In this document: in pieces, positions 53,241 through 54,819 of the stretch | Layout of the letters: every line of letters starts with the position of its first letter | Numbering within the stretch: the first letter of the stretch is position 1 | NCBI GenBank assembly: GCA_017387685.1 | Contig: JAFOEU010000014.1 | Span: forward strand, 1 to 54,819 | Direction of reading: 5' to 3' | DNA: 54,819 bases | Origin: Clostridia bacterium | GTDB taxonomy: Bacteria > Bacillota > Clostridia > Oscillospirales > CAG-272 | Position numbers and translations under genes: made by a program | Notes under the pieces: generated by a model | Told to the model about the DNA's origin: nothing | Databases searched by the model: none | What the model saw: only the letters and a program-made list of their open reading frames with translations

Positions 53241-53609
53241 TTATATTATATCGACTTCTTCTTTCGTCAGACCTGCGTTGGATAAAACGGTTGAAATAAG
53301 CTCACCGTCAGCAGAATGCTCGCCGGATGTTCTCAACAAACTCTTGGAGGAGATGCCGTAAATCAATCCCGCATTGTAAAGCTCCTTGATACGCTCGTAA
53401 GCACCGGCAACCTCTGTTGAAGAAAAGCGAGCAAGCTCATAACGTATCTCAGAGGGGCATTTTTCAGGAAGGGAAGGTGCGCCTTCTTCGCAGGGATCAA
53501 GCGCGTCACAAATATAAGCTTCGATTTCGGAAGATCGGATAACCGCACCGCTTGCGGTATCATAAATCAAATATCTTCCTTCAGCATTAGAGTAGAAAGT
53601 GTATGTCAT
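53241..53609 (-). CDS. Stand-alone protein resembling the N-terminal (RRE-like) domain of the SCIFF radical-SAM maturase
   Basis: 122 aa. MTYTFYSN, then YDTASGAVIRSSEIEAYICD, align with the beginning of SCIFF maturases (MIH-x-Y/F-KLNGYNIV-x-D-x-SG-x-VHVVD). EIRYELARFSSTEVAGAYERI followed by KELYNAGLIYG matches their helical second half. The protein then stops; there are no CxxxCxxC or SPASM cysteines. It starts 2 bp after the TIGR04086 gene with SD CGGAG and has no frameshifts, so it appears expressed. The longer frame to 53816 is a shadow over the TIGR04086 gene. The homology call is from memory of the family and could be coincidental. Confidence 0.6.
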   Translation of the reverse strand: MTYTFYSNAEGRYLIYDTASGAVIRSSEIEAYICDALDPCEEGAPSLPEKCPSEIRYELARFSSTEVAGAYERIKELYNAGLIYGISSKSLLRTSGEHSADGELISTVLSNAGLTKEEVDII

Positions 53610-53611
53610 AA

Positions 53612-54061
53612 TTATCTCCGATTTTTGGATTTCCTTTTCCGCCTTCGGCTGGGAAGCTTGCTTGCGGTAAGCACTCCGATTAGGGCGGATATTATAATAA
53701 ATAAGTTTGATATTATTGAAGCAGCCAACGTCATTGAGCTCTTCGGCGCGGGGATGAAAAGCTTGCAGGAGAGCAGAATTGCTGAAACTATCGTCGCCGA
53801 AATAGCGGCGCAACAATACCCCTGAGAGCCTTCAAGTCGCTTGCCGCAATAGAATCCGCCGATGATGATTCCAAGGAATAAAGAGATAGGTGCAGCGAAA
53901 AATGAAAGATCAGCAGGCATCGTAGAGCTTAATGAAGCGGCTGTTGCTATTGTTAAAAGGAAAAGCCCCGTGAAAAGCATAATAAAAGAAGCTTTTGGGG
54001 CTGTTTCGGTAATTGACCGTTCGGGCGTGGAGCTGCGATTGTGTCTTTTAGAGTGAGCCAT
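53612..54061 (-). CDS. TIGR04086-family membrane protein
   Basis: 149 aa with four hydrophobic segments (FIMLFTGLFLLTIATAASL, FFAAPISLFLGIIIGGFYCG, CCAAISATIVSAILLSC, AASIISNLFIIISALIGVL), a central GxxxGGFYCGKRL turn and a very basic tail (RRRKRKSKNRR). The gene typically lies between yajC and the SCIFF peptide gene in Clostridia, and here it follows yajC. AGGAGG SD. Function unknown. Confidence 0.8.
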   Translation of the reverse strand: MAHSKRHNRSSTPERSITETAPKASFIMLFTGLFLLTIATAASLSSTMPADLSFFAAPISLFLGIIIGGFYCGKRLEGSQGYCCAAISATIVSAILLSCKLFIPAPKSSMTLAASIISNLFIIISALIGVLTASKLPSRRRKRKSKNRR

Positions 54062-54130
54062 AATAGAATACCTCCTAAATAATATCGGTAAACTATATTC
54101 GGCGCAGTTCGCTCCTATTCACTCGAAGAA

Positions 54131-54475
54131 TTAATTCTTTTCCTCTTTCTTTTCCTCGTCAGATGCGTTAGCGGAAACCTGAACTCTGGATACGGAAGAC
54201 TTGAGGAGCTGGATTCTTGTTCTGTCTCTGGAAGAGATGATGGTGATAGTCTCTTCGGTGATGTTGGTGATGATGCCAATGATACCGCCGATGGTAACGA
54301 TCTCGTCACCAATGGAAAGTGCGCTTCTCATAGCCTGGGTCTCTTTCTCCTGCTTCTTCTGGGGACGAATAGCAAAGAAATAAAATACCGCGATCATGAT
54401 CACGATCATAATAAGGGTTCCCCAGGTACCCATAATTCCGGGATCACCGGTGGTGTTGCTCAAAAAAGTAAACAT
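54131..54475 (-). CDS. yajC: Preprotein translocase subunit YajC
   Basis: 114 aa; a small single-pass accessory protein of the Sec translocon. TM helix near 16-38 (WGTLIMIVIMIAVFYFFAIRP), followed by PQKKQEKETQAMRSAL and the conserved GDEIVTIGGIIGII. Acidic/Lys tail. The ATG at 54475 has SD GGAGG; an upstream frame to 54517 has none. secD/secF do not follow in this window. Confidence 0.95.
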   Translation of the reverse strand: MFTFLSNTTGDPGIMGTWGTLIMIVIMIAVFYFFAIRPQKKQEKETQAMRSALSIGDEIVTIGGIIGIITNITEETITIISSRDRTRIQLLKSSVSRVQVSANASDEEKKEEKN

Positions 54476-54505
54476 TTTTGACCTCCAAGTTGATATTTTA
54501 AGTAG

Positions 54506-54534
54506 ATTATACACCAAAAAACCGAATTCTTCAA
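54506..54534 (-). promoter_or_regulatory. Promoter of the yajC operon
   Basis: Minus-strand -35 TTGAAG (54534-54529), 17-bp spacer, -10 TATAAT (54511-54506). Confidence 0.7.
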
Positions 54535-54658
54535 TACCAAATCGTGAAATTTTATCTCAAAATCTAAAAAAAGCTGAAAAAATCTTGAAAAAAGAACTCC
54601 GATGTGATATACTGTATAATGTAATTTTATTTCTATTTATGATTAAGAGGTAACGTTG

Positions 54659-54819
54659 ATGAAAAACGTAAATGAAAAGAAATATCTTGAATGCGGCAAG
54701 ATAGTCAACACTCACGGTGTTAAAGGTGCCGTAAAAATAGAATCGTGGTGCGATTCCCCCGAAATACTTGCGGATCTTCCGTGCTTATATTTCAAAAAGA
54801 ATGACGGTTATGAAAAGCG
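54659..54819 (+). CDS. rimM: 16S rRNA processing protein RimM, N-terminal part only
   Basis: 53 codons before the window ends. YLECGKIVNTHGVKGAVKIE followed by SWCDSPE matches the RimM N-terminal beta-barrel (GKIvntHGlrGevkV). RimM helps 30S head maturation with S19. ATG with SD AAGAGG; a -10 TATAAT lies at 54615-54620 without a clear -35. Confidence 0.9.
   Translation, partial: MKNVNEKKYLECGKIVNTHGVKGAVKIESWCDSPEILADLPCLYFKKNDGYEK

Noticed and set aside
53241-53816. 191-codon version of the small SCIFF-like protein
   Set aside because: The extra N-terminus lies over the TIGR04086 gene in another frame; the ATG at 53609 has the SD and the family-like N-terminus.
1-54819. Prophage, insertion sequence, integron or restriction/defence island
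   Set aside because: No transposase, integrase, structural phage or defence gene was recognised on either strand.

Overview
The window is a chromosomal segment of an endospore-lineage Clostridia, most likely an uncultured gut Oscillospirales/Ruminococcaceae-type bacterium. Signs are Firmicutes-type SD sequences (GGAGG), many sigma-A promoters with 17-bp spacing, TTG starts, a SpoVB-like flippase, SpoIIP, a miaB-ricA-mutS-mutL-tgt block in Bacillus/Clostridia order, and a yajC-TIGR04086 block. Base composition and codon use look uniform. I see no prophage, transposase, CRISPR array or rRNA.

Layout: (1) 1-7.4 kb: GTP-type PEP carboxykinase (partial) diverges from lexA, which heads an operon with a MacB/FtsX-type ABC exporter; then a SpoVB-like flippase and a cytidylate-kinase-like protein. 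(2) 7.4-8.0 kb: tRNA-Val(GAC) followed by a 165-bp tandem array that regenerates the tRNA 3' end three times, each copy followed by a terminator. (3) 8.1-20.7 kb: a surface beta-solenoid protein and a rhamnose/rhamnoside region (GH106-like glycosidase, L-rhamnose isomerase, GH78 rhamnosidase, a large DUF5722-like exported protein), with pncB and a SLOG-fold protein. (4) 20.8-26.1 kb: yybP-ykoY manganese riboswitch, mntP, a P2-type cation ATPase and cardiolipin synthase. (5) 26.1-28 kb: araD and an iron alcohol dehydrogenase. (6) 28.1-38.3 kb: miaB, ricA/YlbF, mutS, mutL, tgt, an LCP-family protein and glyS. (7) 38.3-42 kb, minus strand: tsaE-tsaB-rpiB-ispD-ispF-rpe. (8) 42-46.6 kb, minus strand: an MBL hydrolase, gltX, glnS, DUF1294 and DUF896. 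(9) 46.6-52 kb: three orphan lipoprotein solute-binding proteins, two of them tandem paralogues. (10) 52.2-54.8 kb: spoIIP with a candidate sigma-E promoter, then yajC, a TIGR04086 membrane protein and a small protein resembling only the N-terminal domain of the SCIFF radical-SAM maturase, and the start of rimM.

Most genes are housekeeping or carbohydrate genes in compact operons separated by clear intrinsic terminators. The least ordinary items are the tRNA-Val 3'-end repeat array and the reduced SCIFF locus (no precursor peptide and no radical-SAM domain, but an intact coupled N-terminal domain). Next come the four-cysteine tail on the RicA-like protein, the LCP protein lacking expected arginines, and the LexA-headed exporter operon. 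All assignments come from reading the sequence and from family knowledge; no database search was run.
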